A stretch of 41,130 bases of DNA. It comes from Deltaproteobacteria bacterium (GTDB lineage Bacteria; Desulfobacterota; Desulfuromonadia; Desulfuromonadales; BM103). The notes under the pieces are model-generated. The model was not told the origin of the DNA. It saw only the letters and a program-made list of their open reading frames with translations, and did no database searches. The translations under genes were made by a program, and so were the position numbers. How positions within the stretch are numbered: the first letter of the stretch is position 1; every line of letters starts with the position of its first letter. Below, piece by piece: positions 9,172-19,325 of this stretch. The DNA is taken from NCBI GenBank assembly GCA_019313185.1, contig JAFDBS010000226.1, forward strand, positions 1 through 41,130, given 5' to 3'.

Positions 9172-10602
9172 ATGTCTAATCAAAATGATTTTAAAGTCAA
9201 AGATCTCGCATTGGCTGAATTTGGCCGACGGGAGATTGAGCTTGCAGAAGTTGAAATGCCTGGCCTGATGGCACTCAGGGAAGAGTTCTCTGACTCCCAA
9301 CCACTCAAAGGGGCAAGAATAAGTGGTTCGCTGCATATGACCATTCAGACCGCTGTCCTGATAGAAACGCTGGTTGCTCTTGGCGCAGAGGTTCGCTGGG
9401 CCTCCTGTAATATTTTCTCCACCCAAGACCATGCTGCCGCCGCCATTGCTGCAGCCGGAATTCCGGTATTTGCCTGGAAGGGCGAAACGTTGGAAGAGTA
9501 CTGGTGGTGTACCGAGCAGGCCCTCAATTGGCCAGGGGACACATTGCCAAATATGATCCTGGACGATGGCGGGGACGCGACGATGATGGTGCTCAAAGGT
9601 GCGGAATGGCAAAGTTCGGCATTGCCGGCACTGGTCGAAAGTGATCCGGAGGATTGGGTTGAATTGGTCAAGTGTGTGAAGTCATCGATTGATGACAATC
9701 GGATTGATTGGGTCGCAACATGCGATGCGATCAAAGGGGTCACAGAGGAAACCACGACAGGTGTCCACCGCCTCTATCAGCTCCAAAGAGATGGCCAGTT
9801 ACCGTTTCCGGCAATGAATGTCAACGATTCTGTGACCAAAAGCAAATTCGACAACATCTACGGCTGTCGTCATAGCCTGGTTGATGGCTTGATGCGGGCC
9901 ACTGACGTGATGTTGTCCGGTAAAGTTGCTGTTGTTTGCGGCTATGGAGATGTGGGGAAAGGGTGTTGCCAGTCCCTTCGCGGGCAGGGCGCTCGGGTAA
10001 TCGTTACCGAAATTGATCCGATTTGTGCCTTACAGGCTCTCATGGAAGGGTACGAAGTAACGACCCTGGAAGACGTTGTCGAAAGCGCCGATATCTTTAT
10101 CACTACAACCGGCAACTTAAATGTTATCCGGGTTGAGCACATGCAACGCATGAAACACAATGCCATCGTCGGGAATATCGGACACTTTGATAATGAAATT
10201 GAAATGTCGGGGCTGGCCAAAGTCCCGGGCATCAAAAAAATCAATATCAAGAATCCACAAGAGCATGGAAACCAGCTTGACCAGTGGGTCTTTCCGGACA
10301 ACCATGCGATTTTGGTTCTGGCAGAGGGCCGGTTGCTCAACCTTGGTTGTGCAACCGGTCATCCCTCTTTTGTCATGTCCAACAGTTTCAGCAACCAGGT
10401 CATCGCCCAAATTGAATTGTTTAACCGGAACGCAAACTATGGAAAGCAAGTCTATGTCTTGCCGAAACATCTTGACGAAAAAGTGGCCCGCCTGCATCTC
10501 GATAAGCTCGGGGCTCAACTTACCACTTTGACACAAACTCAAGCTGATTACATCGGTATCCCGATTGGAGGGCCCTACAAGCCAGATCACTACCGGTATT
10601 GA
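9172..10602 (+). CDS. ahcY: Adenosylhomocysteinase (S-adenosylhomocysteine hydrolase)
   Basis: 476-residue NAD-dependent enzyme that splits SAH into homocysteine and adenosine, relieving inhibition of methyltransferases. Visible signatures are the NAD-binding [20 protein letters not shown], the substrate segment [20 protein letters not shown], the block [17 protein letters not shown] and the C-terminal [13 protein letters not shown]. The start at 9172 follows a GGAGG site by 8 bases; an upstream in-frame ATG at 9157 would include that site in the coding region. It probably forms an operon with the SahR-like gene and ends at a strong hairpin. Confidence 0.97.
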   Translation: MSNQNDFKVKDLALAEFGRREIELAEVEMPGLMALREEFSDSQPLKGARISGSLHMTIQTAVLIETLVALGAEVRWASCNIFSTQDHAAAAIAAAGIPVFAWKGETLEEYWWCTEQALNWPGDTLPNMILDDGGDATMMVLKGAEWQSSALPALVESDPEDWVELVKCVKSSIDDNRIDWVATCDAIKGVTEETTTGVHRLYQLQRDGQLPFPAMNVNDSVTKSKFDNIYGCRHSLVDGLMRATDVMLSGKVAVVCGYGDVGKGCCQSLRGQGARVIVTEIDPICALQALMEGYEVTTLEDVVESADIFITTTGNLNVIRVEHMQRMKHNAIVGNIGHFDNEIEMSGLAKVPGIKKINIKNPQEHGNQLDQWVFPDNHAILVLAEGRLLNLGCATGHPSFVMSNSFSNQVIAQIELFNRNANYGKQVYVLPKHLDEKVARLHLDKLGAQLTTLTQTQADYIGIPIGGPYKPDHYRY

Positions 10603-10621
10603 TTGTTGACCGCGTTTGAGG

Positions 10622-10657
10622 CCCGAGGGGCATGGTTGTTGATCCATGCCCCTCGGG
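10622..10657. terminator. Shared hairpin between convergent ahcY and lptG
   Basis: A perfect 14-bp stem (10622-10635 with 10644-10657) and an 8-base loop in the 69-base gap between convergent genes. The plus-strand tail is only moderately T-rich. Its position suggests it ends ahcY and perhaps also lptG transcription. Confidence 0.75.
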
Positions 10658-10671
10658 TTCTCGAGGTTCGG

Positions 10672-11760
10672 TCAGTCCTGGACTTTGAAAAACATCCACA
10701 GGCCGGTTAGCGTCATCAAAAGATTGGCGGCCCAGGCAGAAACTACTGGAGGGAGGATGTTGCTTTGCCCCAATGCCGCAAAAACAGCATAAAGAATAAA
10801 ATAAACGACAAATATGATTAAGCTGATCACGATACCGAATGCATAACTCGCATGACGCCCACGCTTGATGGCGAATGGGATGCCGAGCAGTATCATGATC
10901 AGGGGAATGCAGGCCCTGGAAAACCTCAGGTGCTTTTCGACTTGGTAACGTGTTGGGTCATGCCCTTCTGACTTAAGCCTGTTGATAACCTCGCTCAACT
11001 CTCCAAACGTCATTTCTTCCGGCACATTCCACAACGGTGCCAGTTCTTCAGGGTTTTTTTTCAAGTCCAAAGACCACACCGGGTGAGATTCAAATCCTGC
11101 AATCGACTTGGCATCGTCCGCAAAAGTCCAGATTTTTACGTCTTTAAATTGCCACGTTCCGTTTTGCAGATAATCGCCTGTTTTTGCCTGCAACCGTTTG
11201 ATCGGCTTAAATTGGTCGTTCATCGTAAAGATGATAATCCCGTGAAGTTCACCACGGTGCGGAAATGAGCGGCGAATATGGATAATCTGGTCGCCACTCT
11301 TGAAATACAAATCTTGCGCTTCGACGGCTGCTCCGATGCGTTTACCTTTGATCTCAGCCTCTAAAAGATACTCGCCCTCTTGAACTGCCAAGGGAATCAG
11401 CCAGAGATTGCCGAGCAGCATCAGTCCACTTAACACCAAACCGGTGGAAAACATTGGACGGCTGACACGGCTGATGCTTAGCCCTCCACCGAGCAAGGCT
11501 GTCATTTGTCCAGTGCGAGACAGGCTCCCAAAGCTGACAAACGCGCTCAGCAGAATGGCCATTGGCAGAGTGTGGGCAATCATTTGCGGGAGGTTGTAAA
11601 CAGGGAAAAGCAGATAGTGCACCAACGTTGCCTTGTGCTCAATAAAGTCATCAACCTTTTCGATGAAGTCGATGAGAGCATAAAGTGAAACCAGGCTCAC
11701 CAAAATGACGGCAAAATGGTTGACAAACTGGCGTTTGATGAAACGATCAACGGTTGACAT
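10672..11760 (-). CDS. lptG: LPS export ABC transporter permease LptG
   Basis: 362-residue YjgP/YjgQ-family permease that, with LptF and the LptB ATPase, extracts lipopolysaccharide from the inner membrane. Three hydrophobic helices near the N-terminus (FAVILVSLVSLYALIDFIE, LPMAILLSAFVSFGSL) and three at the C-terminus flank a periplasmic beta-rich domain of about 200 residues. The segment QMTALLGGGLSISRVSRP is the coupling-helix region facing the ATPase. It is the second gene of a two-gene minus-strand operon; its start overlaps the end of lptF by 14 bases. Confidence 0.92.
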   Translation of the reverse strand: MSTVDRFIKRQFVNHFAVILVSLVSLYALIDFIEKVDDFIEHKATLVHYLLFPVYNLPQMIAHTLPMAILLSAFVSFGSLSRTGQMTALLGGGLSISRVSRPMFSTGLVLSGLMLLGNLWLIPLAVQEGEYLLEAEIKGKRIGAAVEAQDLYFKSGDQIIHIRRSFPHRGELHGIIIFTMNDQFKPIKRLQAKTGDYLQNGTWQFKDVKIWTFADDAKSIAGFESHPVWSLDLKKNPEELAPLWNVPEEMTFGELSEVINRLKSEGHDPTRYQVEKHLRFSRACIPLIMILLGIPFAIKRGRHASYAFGIVISLIIFVVYFILYAVFAALGQSNILPPVVSAWAANLLMTLTGLWMFFKVQD

Positions 11761-12964
11761 GGTCTGATCGAAAGCGTTTGGATAAATTTGCCAGGAGATT
11801 TTCCACCCAGCTCACAAAAACAATGGGCCGTTCGTGGGCGCTTTGCTTGAGGCAATACAGGCTCAATAGGACCAGAAGGGCGTGCGGCAGCCAGAAGCTC
11901 AACCAGGGTGTGACGCCTGTTTCAGCCGTTGATGTCTCCGCCAAAGAGAGCAACGAAAAATAGACCAGATAAATGATCAATCCCATAACAAAGCCGCCAC
12001 TGCGCCCGGAACGATGGGCCTGGATACTGAAGGGAAGCCCAAACAAGGCAAACAAAAAGGGCGCCAAGGGAGCGGTAAGCCGCGTGTGGAGTTCAGCTTG
12101 CATGGCATGTAACGAGTTGGTTGTCTGGCGGCCCTGTTCATAATTCTCAATCTGTTCCCAAAGCAGTGCGGTTTTCATTTCTTTGGGGCGCAATTTCCGA
12201 TCTTTTGGCTTGTCGTCAATCTGATTGTCCAGACCAGCGAGTGCCGGTTGAACATCGTAATGATGAAAATTGATCAGTTGGTAACTCGAATCTTGGCCGA
12301 TTGCCTGGCGATGCATCGTCCCATCTTGCAATTGGAATGTGATTTTTGTTTCCCGGTCGTTGACATTGATATGCCCCTGATCGGCGAAGATCATTGAGGT
12401 CGCCTCAGGCCCATTCTCGACGATAAAGAGATCTGACATTGCGCCGCTACGGTTATCCAGGTTGTTGGCGTAAAGGACCATATTGTCAAAATGTTTCATG
12501 AAAACCTGAGGTTGAAAGCCGATCGTGGCTTTTTGTTTCGCGATGTTGAATATTTGCTGCCGAAATGAGTGATAACCCCAGGGTTTTAACCAAATCCCGG
12601 CTACCCCTGTGATGATTGCGCAGATCAGGGCAATGGACAAGACAGGTTTTGCGATGTCGGATAAGCCTATGCCGGCTGCTTTGAGAGCCACCGTCTCACT
12701 GTCTGTTGACATCCTGCCTAGGCCAATCATGACTCCCATGAGAAAGGCAAGCGGGAGAGTCACATTGAGAAACGTGGGAAGCATGGTGCCGAACAGGAGC
12801 AAGATGTCTCCAATCGAAACCCCTTTGTTGACAACGAGATCAACGAGCTTGACCAATCGGCCCATGAGTAGCACCAAGGTAAAAACAAGCAGGCACAAAA
12901 TGGTTGGGCCGAGGACTTCCCATGCTATATAGCGATTGATTTTAGAAGATAACATGATGGGCAT
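11747..12964 (-). CDS. lptF: LPS export ABC transporter permease LptF
   Basis: 405-residue partner permease of LptG, same family. N-terminal helices include LGPTILCLLVFTLVLLMGRL and the coupling region GLGRMSTDSETVALKAAGI; a periplasmic domain and C-terminal helices follow. Two starts are possible: 12964 (M-P-I-M-L-S-S), preceded by GAGG at about 10 bases, or the next ATG at 12955, which gives the usual MLSSKINRYIAWEVL beginning. It is transcribed away from rpsB, sharing a 198-base divergent region. Confidence 0.92.
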   Translation of the reverse strand: MPIMLSSKINRYIAWEVLGPTILCLLVFTLVLLMGRLVKLVDLVVNKGVSIGDILLLFGTMLPTFLNVTLPLAFLMGVMIGLGRMSTDSETVALKAAGIGLSDIAKPVLSIALICAIITGVAGIWLKPWGYHSFRQQIFNIAKQKATIGFQPQVFMKHFDNMVLYANNLDNRSGAMSDLFIVENGPEATSMIFADQGHINVNDRETKITFQLQDGTMHRQAIGQDSSYQLINFHHYDVQPALAGLDNQIDDKPKDRKLRPKEMKTALLWEQIENYEQGRQTTNSLHAMQAELHTRLTAPLAPFLFALFGLPFSIQAHRSGRSGGFVMGLIIYLVYFSLLSLAETSTAETGVTPWLSFWLPHALLVLLSLYCLKQSAHERPIVFVSWVENLLANLSKRFRSDHVNR

Positions 12965-13015
12965 ACTATTACAGCCTCAAAAGCTTGTAAATTGTTCTTT
13001 GCCGGCAAAAAGACC

Positions 13016-13044
13016 TTGCGTTGATCAGATGGTCATGTTATACG
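13016..13044 (+). promoter_or_regulatory. Putative promoter for rpsB-tsf
   Basis: TTGCGT (13016-13021), 17-base spacer, TATACG (13039-13044), about 120 bases before rpsB. The match to sigma-70 is moderate. It is the best candidate in the divergent region and would give a leader of roughly 110 bases. Confidence 0.4.
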
Positions 13045-13065
13045 GTCTTGCTGTTCAAATTCACA

Positions 13066-13128
13066 CGCTCCCCGACCTTGGCCGGGTGCCTGAAAACCTT
13101 TGGGTTGGCTGTTGGAAAGACGGGAGCG
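13066..13128 (+). promoter_or_regulatory. Structured rpsB leader, possible S2 autoregulatory element
   Basis: The leader folds on paper: CGCTCCC at 13066-13072 pairs with GGGAGCG at 13122-13128, enclosing smaller hairpins (CCCG 13071-13074 with CGGG 13083-13086 as an alternative; AACC 13095-13098 with GGTT 13103-13106). Ribosomal protein S2 represses its own mRNA through such leaders in several Proteobacteria. Whether this is one of the known S2 leader classes cannot be decided by eye. Confidence 0.4.
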
Positions 13129-13162
13129 GAGGCGAAAACCATCGTATTTGAAGGAGTTAACC

Positions 13163-13996
13163 ATGTCACAAATCACAATGAAGCAACTGTTAGAGGCCGG
13201 GGTACATTTCGGTCATCAAACCCGTCGTTGGAACCCAAAAATGAAGCCTTATATTTTTGGCGCCCGCAACGGGATTTATATTATTGATCTGCAGAAGACG
13301 GTTCGCTACTTCCGTAATGCCTACAGTTTTATCAGCGACGTTGTCAAGGGTGGGGAAAAAGTCTTATTTGTCGGGACCAAGAAGCAGGCCCAAGATTCCA
13401 TCATGGAGGAATCGACTCGAAGTGATCAGTACTATGTCAATAATCGTTGGCTGGGTGGCATGCTCACTAATTTCACCACGATTAAGCGCAGCATTGAGCG
13501 ACTGAAAAAAATTGAAGGAATGGCTGAAGACGGGACGTATGATCTGTTGACCAAAAAGGAAGTCCTTCAGCTTGAACGAGAAAAGGCCAAGCTGGAAAAA
13601 AGCCTTGGAGGAATCAAGCATATGACCCGTTTGCCGGGTGCCGTGTTTGTGATCGATCCCAAAAAAGAGGTGATCGCCGTCCGCGAGGCCCGTAAACTTG
13701 GTATCCCCGTGGTCGCCGTTGTCGATACAAACTGCGACCCTGACGATATCGACTATATTATTCCCGGTAATGATGATGCCATCCGCGCCATCCGTTTGTT
13801 TGCTTCAAAAATGGCAGATGCTTGCATGGAGGGATCAGAGGCCCGGGAACAGGATCTTCGAACGGAAAGCGAGGGTGCTGATCAGGAGGACGAAACGCAA
13901 CCAACCGGTGATGCTGGTCCGGAAACGATCGTAATTGACAAAGCCGTAGAAGCCCCACCCGCGGAGGAACGGCCGGAAACATCCGAAGAGGCATGA
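13163..13996 (+). CDS. rpsB: 30S ribosomal protein S2
   Basis: 277-residue S2. The N-terminus [19 protein letters not shown] and the block [20 protein letters not shown] are diagnostic, as is [22 protein letters not shown]. About 50 C-terminal residues form an acidic, low-complexity tail (rich in E, D, P and T) beyond the usual S2 core. The start follows an AAGGAG site by 6 bases. It is followed by a hairpin with a T-run before tsf, an arrangement also seen in E. coli where it attenuates tsf. Confidence 0.97.
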   Translation: MSQITMKQLLEAGVHFGHQTRRWNPKMKPYIFGARNGIYIIDLQKTVRYFRNAYSFISDVVKGGEKVLFVGTKKQAQDSIMEESTRSDQYYVNNRWLGGMLTNFTTIKRSIERLKKIEGMAEDGTYDLLTKKEVLQLEREKAKLEKSLGGIKHMTRLPGAVFVIDPKKEVIAVREARKLGIPVVAVVDTNCDPDDIDYIIPGNDDAIRAIRLFASKMADACMEGSEAREQDLRTESEGADQEDETQPTGDAGPETIVIDKAVEAPPAEERPETSEEA

Positions 13997-14019
13997 ACAA
14001 TTGATCTGCTCGATGACTG

Positions 14020-14050
14020 AAAAGGCGGCTGCTGAGCAGACCGCCTTTTT
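14020..14050 (+). terminator. Terminator or attenuator between rpsB and tsf
   Basis: AAAAGGCGG (14020-14028) pairs with CCGCCTTTT (14041-14049), continued by a further T; the loop can form a small inner TGC/GCA pair. It lies 23 bases after the rpsB stop. Because tsf has no clear promoter of its own in the 60-base gap, partial read-through is likely. Confidence 0.75.
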
Positions 14051-14110
14051 GCCAATTGGTCAGCCTGTAAACGAACAAAATGAACAGAAAATTTTCAAGG
14101 AGATATGGTT

Positions 14111-15833
<1,723 letters not shown>

Positions 15834-15837
15834 AGTC

Positions 15838-16395
15838 ATGATTGCCGATGTTAAAAGCAATGCTAAAAACGCAATGAACAAGTCTTTAGATGCCTTGAAA
15901 CGAGAACTCGGCAAGGTCAGAACCGGTCGGGCTTCGTTGTCAATCATCGATGATGTTAAGGTCGATTACTATGGTACGCCGACACCGTTGAATCAGGTCG
16001 GTACCCTGGCAGTGCCCGAACCTCGTATGATTACCATCCAACCCTGGGAGAAAAACCTGATCCCTGAAATCGAAAAAGCCATTCTTAAGGCAGACCTTGG
16101 ATTAAATCCTGCCTCAGATGGACAATTGGTTCGCTTGGTGTTCCCGCCTCTGACTGAAGAACGACGCAAGGAGATGGTCAAGCAAGTCAAACGAATCGGT
16201 GAAGATGCCAAAATCGCAGTGAGAAATTCCCGCCGCGATGCGAATGATGCTTTAAAGAAGCTGGAAAAGGATAAAGAGATCTCTGAAGACGAACTCAAAC
16301 GGGCTGAGAAAGACGTTCAGGACTTAACCGACAGTTTTGTTGAGAAAGTTGACCAAATTGTTGCTGAAAAAGAAAAGGATCTAATGGAGATCTGA
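15838..16395 (+). CDS. frr: Ribosome recycling factor
   Basis: 185-residue RRF, the exact usual length, which splits post-termination ribosomes with EF-G. Diagnostic segments are [21 protein letters not shown] and the C-terminal helix [26 protein letters not shown] site overlaps the end of pyrH, supporting the ATG at 15838 over upstream in-frame starts inside pyrH. A strong terminator lies about 130 bases downstream. Confidence 0.97.
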   Translation: MIADVKSNAKNAMNKSLDALKRELGKVRTGRASLSIIDDVKVDYYGTPTPLNQVGTLAVPEPRMITIQPWEKNLIPEIEKAILKADLGLNPASDGQLVRLVFPPLTEERRKEMVKQVKRIGEDAKIAVRNSRRDANDALKKLEKDKEISEDELKRAEKDVQDLTDSFVEKVDQIVAEKEKDLMEI

Positions 16396-16525
16396 TTTGT
16401 CCCTCTGGAAATCACTAGACAGCCGGGCAAGCTTTGATAGAAAGGGGTCACTTCCCGCGGCTTGCCCTGCAAATGCGGTTTTTAGCGGCATTGATAACCA
16501 AAATATTTGCATCCTTGATTTGTCA

Positions 16526-16550
16526 GGCGCCCGAGGGCGCCAATTTTTTT
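16526..16550 (+). terminator. Rho-independent terminator ending the rpsB-frr unit
   Basis: GGCGCC (16526-16531), 4-base loop, GGCGCC (16536-16541), then AA and seven T. This is a textbook terminator in the 218-base gap between frr and uppS. The rest of that gap holds the uppS promoter region. Confidence 0.85.
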
Positions 16551-16576
16551 GCCTTATTGCCCAAATCGATTATCCT
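16549..16576 (+). promoter_or_regulatory. Putative uppS operon promoter
   Basis: TTGCCT (16549-16554), 16-base spacer, TATCCT (16571-16576), directly downstream of the frr terminator and 37 bases before uppS. It is the likely start of the long uppS-cdsA-dxr-rseP-tsaB transcript. Confidence 0.45.
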
Positions 16577-16591
16577 GTGATAATTATCACA
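16576..16591. promoter_or_regulatory. Perfect 16-bp palindrome of CRP/FNR type at the uppS promoter
   Basis: TGTGATAATTATCACA reads the same on both strands and has the form TGTGA-N6-TCACA, the half-site pattern of CRP-family regulators. It begins at the last base of the putative -10 and covers the transcription start, so binding would block transcription. A second overlapping repeat CACAAT-T-ATTGTG (16587-16599) follows. The regulator is not identified. Confidence 0.55.
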
Positions 16592-16613
16592 ATTATTGTG
16601 CAGAGAGTTTCAC

Positions 16614-17360
16614 ATGCGTATTCCTCATCACCTTGCTATTATTATGGACGGTAACGGACGCTGGGCCGAAAAGCGTCATTTGCCGCGAATAATAGGACAT
16701 CGGAAGGGCGTTGAAACGGTTCAACAGATTGTTGCGACATGTCGCAAGCAGGGGGTCAAGTTCTTAACGCTGTTCGCGTTCAGTTCTGAAAACTGGGGTC
16801 GTCCACATGATGAGGTTGATGCGCTCATGCGCTTACTGGGAACCTTTCTCGAAAAAGAACTGAGTCGACTTCTCGAACAAGGCATCCGGTTGAGGGTTAT
16901 TGGGGAAACCGGACGCTTGCCAGGGCAGGTCTTGCGGATACTTCAAGAGGTTATGTCGCAGACAGAAGCCAATGACAAAATGACGCTCTGTTTAGCCTTG
17001 TCTTACGGATCTCGCAATGAAATGGTGCGCGCTTTTCGCAAAATTGGTGATCAAATCGCCTGTGGCAAGGTCTTGCCAGAGCAGATCAGTGAAAAGATGA
17101 TCAGTGAAACTCTTGACACAAACGGTATCCCTGACCCCGACCTGCTTATCAGAACCAGCGGTGAAACGCGAATCAGCAACTTTCTTCTCTGGCAACTGGC
17201 TTATACCGAACTGTATTTTTCAGAAAAGCTCTGGCCGGAATTCACGTCGTCCGAACTTTTGGAAGCCTTTGCTGACTTTAGCCAGCGCCAGCGCCGCTTC
17301 GGCCTGACCGGCGCTCAGATGGAAGGCGAAGAGATCACCCACCAGGAGGGTCGTCATTAA
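16614..17360 (+). CDS. uppS: Isoprenyl (undecaprenyl) diphosphate synthase
   Basis: 248-residue cis-prenyltransferase making the C55 carrier lipid for cell-wall and LPS synthesis. The catalytic aspartate is D12 in IIMDGNGRWAEKR; FLTLFAFSSENWGRP and the C-terminal RTSGETRISNFLLWQLAYTE are family blocks. The ATG at 16614 is chosen since homology begins there; a GTG at 16596 would add six residues. The ribosome site is weak (GAGAG). The end overlaps cdsA. Confidence 0.95.
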   Translation: MRIPHHLAIIMDGNGRWAEKRHLPRIIGHRKGVETVQQIVATCRKQGVKFLTLFAFSSENWGRPHDEVDALMRLLGTFLEKELSRLLEQGIRLRVIGETGRLPGQVLRILQEVMSQTEANDKMTLCLALSYGSRNEMVRAFRKIGDQIACGKVLPEQISEKMISETLDTNGIPDPDLLIRTSGETRISNFLLWQLAYTELYFSEKLWPEFTSSELLEAFADFSQRQRRFGLTGAQMEGEEITHQEGRH

Positions 17361-18153
17361 ACAGCGTATCCTCACGGCGCTCATCGCCCTGCCGCTACTC
17401 ATCCTGTTTGTGTATTTCGCCAGCCCGGCTCTGTTCAAAGGATTGATTTGTTTGATCAGCGCGCTGGCTCTTCATGAATTTTATGCGATGGCATTGCCCA
17501 AACGGCGTCGCCCGGAAGCATCCATTGCTACAGCTCTTGGCGTCGTCATGGTGGTTGGCCTGGTTTTTTCAGAATCGCCAACCGTCAAGCTGGCCGCGCT
17601 CAGCGGCACGATAATCATCCTTTTGCTGTTGTTTTTGGCCCGCGTGCAAGAGATGTCCGAAGTTGCCAGGGACCTGTCGGTTGCCATTTTAGGTATTGTC
17701 TATATTCCGCTTCTCTTGTCTTACGCCGGCATACTTAGAGATGCACCACATGGTCGAGAATGGATATTCCTCGTGCTTTTAATCGTCATGAGCAGCGACA
17801 CCCTTGCCTATTTCGTGGGTCTGAACTGGGGTCGCCATCGCCTGTATTATGTCGTCAGCCCAAACAAAAGTATCGAAGGCGCATTGGGGGGCTTGCTCGG
17901 CGCCTGTCTCGGAGCTTTGATCGCCCGGCTAAGCTTTTTTCCGGAACTTGACGGATATGATGTGCTCTTCTTAGGTCTTGTCATGGGGGGGGTCAGTCAG
18001 CTTGGCGATTTGGTCGAGTCTCTTTTCAAGCGCAGTTTCGGCGTTAAAGACTCAGGGTCAATAATCCCTGGCCATGGCGGTTTGCTGGATCGACTTGACA
18101 GCCTGATTTTGATATTGCCCCTGGCATTTTATTATGCCGTTTGGATTTTCTGA
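17356..18153 (+). CDS. cdsA: Phosphatidate cytidylyltransferase, apparent ATT start
   Basis: Membrane enzyme making CDP-diacylglycerol for phospholipid synthesis, about 265 aa with seven or eight hydrophobic helices. The C-terminal signature [23 protein letters not shown] is clear. The conserved N-terminus [14 protein letters not shown] is encoded from 17359, but no ATG, GTG or TTG lies between the in-frame stop at 17305 and a GTG at 17410. An AGGAGGG site at 17344-17350 stands 5 bases before ATT at 17356, so ATT is the probable start, overlapping the uppS stop. The alternative GTG at 17410 would delete most of the first helix. The end overlaps dxr by one base. Confidence 0.9.
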   Translation: MKQRILTALIALPLLILFVYFASPALFKGLICLISALALHEFYAMALPKRRRPEASIATALGVVMVVGLVFSESPTVKLAALSGTIIILLLLFLARVQEMSEVARDLSVAILGIVYIPLLLSYAGILRDAPHGREWIFLVLLIVMSSDTLAYFVGLNWGRHRLYYVVSPNKSIEGALGGLLGACLGALIARLSFFPELDGYDVLFLGLVMGGVSQLGDLVESLFKRSFGVKDSGSIIPGHGGLLDRLDSLILILPLAFYYAVWIF

Positions 18154-19325
18154 TGAAGCGCCTCGCAATTCTCGGATCGACTGGCTCTATTGGCGTAAGC
18201 ACACTGGAGATAATCGCTGAGCATCCTAACCGGTTTCAGGTTGTCGCATTGACTGCTGGCCGCAACCTGGAGCTTCTGGCAGAGCAGATCGAGCGCTTCC
18301 GACCTGAATACGTCGCAGTATTAAACAGTTTCGACGCAGATCAGCTGCATGACCGATTTGGGGCGGGTGGGCCACATATTCTCCACGGCACAACCGGGCT
18401 GGTTTCCTGTGCTGCGGACACCGGCGCTGACATGGTTGTCTCTGCCATTGTCGGGGCTGCCGGTTTAGAACCGACGCTGGCAGCGATCGAGTCCGGTAAG
18501 GACGTTGCCCTGGCCAATAAAGAGACGTTGGTCGTGGCAGGAAGGCTTGTTATGCGCGCCGTGGCTCGTCACGGCTGTCATCTTTTTCCGGTAGATAGCG
18601 AACACTCGGCGATCTTCCAATCCCTGCAGGGCCATCGCAAAGCAGATGTCAAACGCCTGATTTTGACGGCATCAGGGGGGCCGTTCCGTAACCATGCACT
18701 GGAAGACCTGGCCAAGGTTTCGGCTGAAGATGCCCTGGCGCACCCGAACTGGACTATGGGTCGTAAAATCAGTGTTGACTCGGCAACCATGATGAACAAA
18801 GGGCTCGAAGTCATCGAAGCCCACTGGCTGTTTGCGTTGCCTGCTGACCGAATTGACGTGCACATTCATCCCGAAAGTATCGTCCACTCCATGGTCGAGT
18901 ATGTTGATGGCGCGGTCATAGCCCAGCTTGGTATACCTGATATGAAAACGCCTATTGCTTACGCACTGTCCTTCCCGGAGCGCATGCCACTTGACTTGCC
19001 GCCCTTGGATCTTTGCGAGCGGGGCCTTCTGCAGTTCGAAAAGCCGGACTTTGATCGGTTTCCCTGCCTGGGTCTGGCATACTCAGCGCTCAGAAAAGGT
19101 GGGACGGCGCCTGCGGTCATGAACGCCGCCAACGAAATCGCTGTTGAGGCCTTCCTGAGTGGCCAAATCGGTTTTATGAATATTGCAGAGATTATCCAAT
19201 CGGTGATGGACCAGCATCACTTGCAATCTGCAGACACGCTGCAGCAGGTTTTGTCGGCAGATGCCTGGGCGCGACAAGTCGCAGTTGAACACGTCATGCG
19301 TATAGAGTCAGAGGGAGTCAAATGA
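18153..19325 (+). CDS. dxr: 1-deoxy-D-xylulose-5-phosphate reductoisomerase
   Basis: 390-residue second enzyme of the MEP isoprenoid pathway, converting DXP to MEP with NADPH. GSTGSIG at residues 8-14 is the cofactor loop. [15 protein letters not shown] and [22 protein letters not shown] carry metal and substrate ligands. The ATG lies in TGATG, overlapping the cdsA stop. Its product feeds the substrate of UppS, encoded in the same operon. The end overlaps rseP by 4 bases. Confidence 0.97.
   Translation: MKRLAILGSTGSIGVSTLEIIAEHPNRFQVVALTAGRNLELLAEQIERFRPEYVAVLNSFDADQLHDRFGAGGPHILHGTTGLVSCAADTGADMVVSAIVGAAGLEPTLAAIESGKDVALANKETLVVAGRLVMRAVARHGCHLFPVDSEHSAIFQSLQGHRKADVKRLILTASGGPFRNHALEDLAKVSAEDALAHPNWTMGRKISVDSATMMNKGLEVIEAHWLFALPADRIDVHIHPESIVHSMVEYVDGAVIAQLGIPDMKTPIAYALSFPERMPLDLPPLDLCERGLLQFEKPDFDRFPCLGLAYSALRKGGTAPAVMNAANEIAVEAFLSGQIGFMNIAEIIQSVMDQHHLQSADTLQQVLSADAWARQVAVEHVMRIESEGVK

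Noticed and set aside
17410-17412. GTG at 17410 as the cdsA start
   Set aside because: It would remove about 18 residues matching the conserved CdsA N-terminus and has no ribosome site, whereas a strong one sits before ATT 17356.
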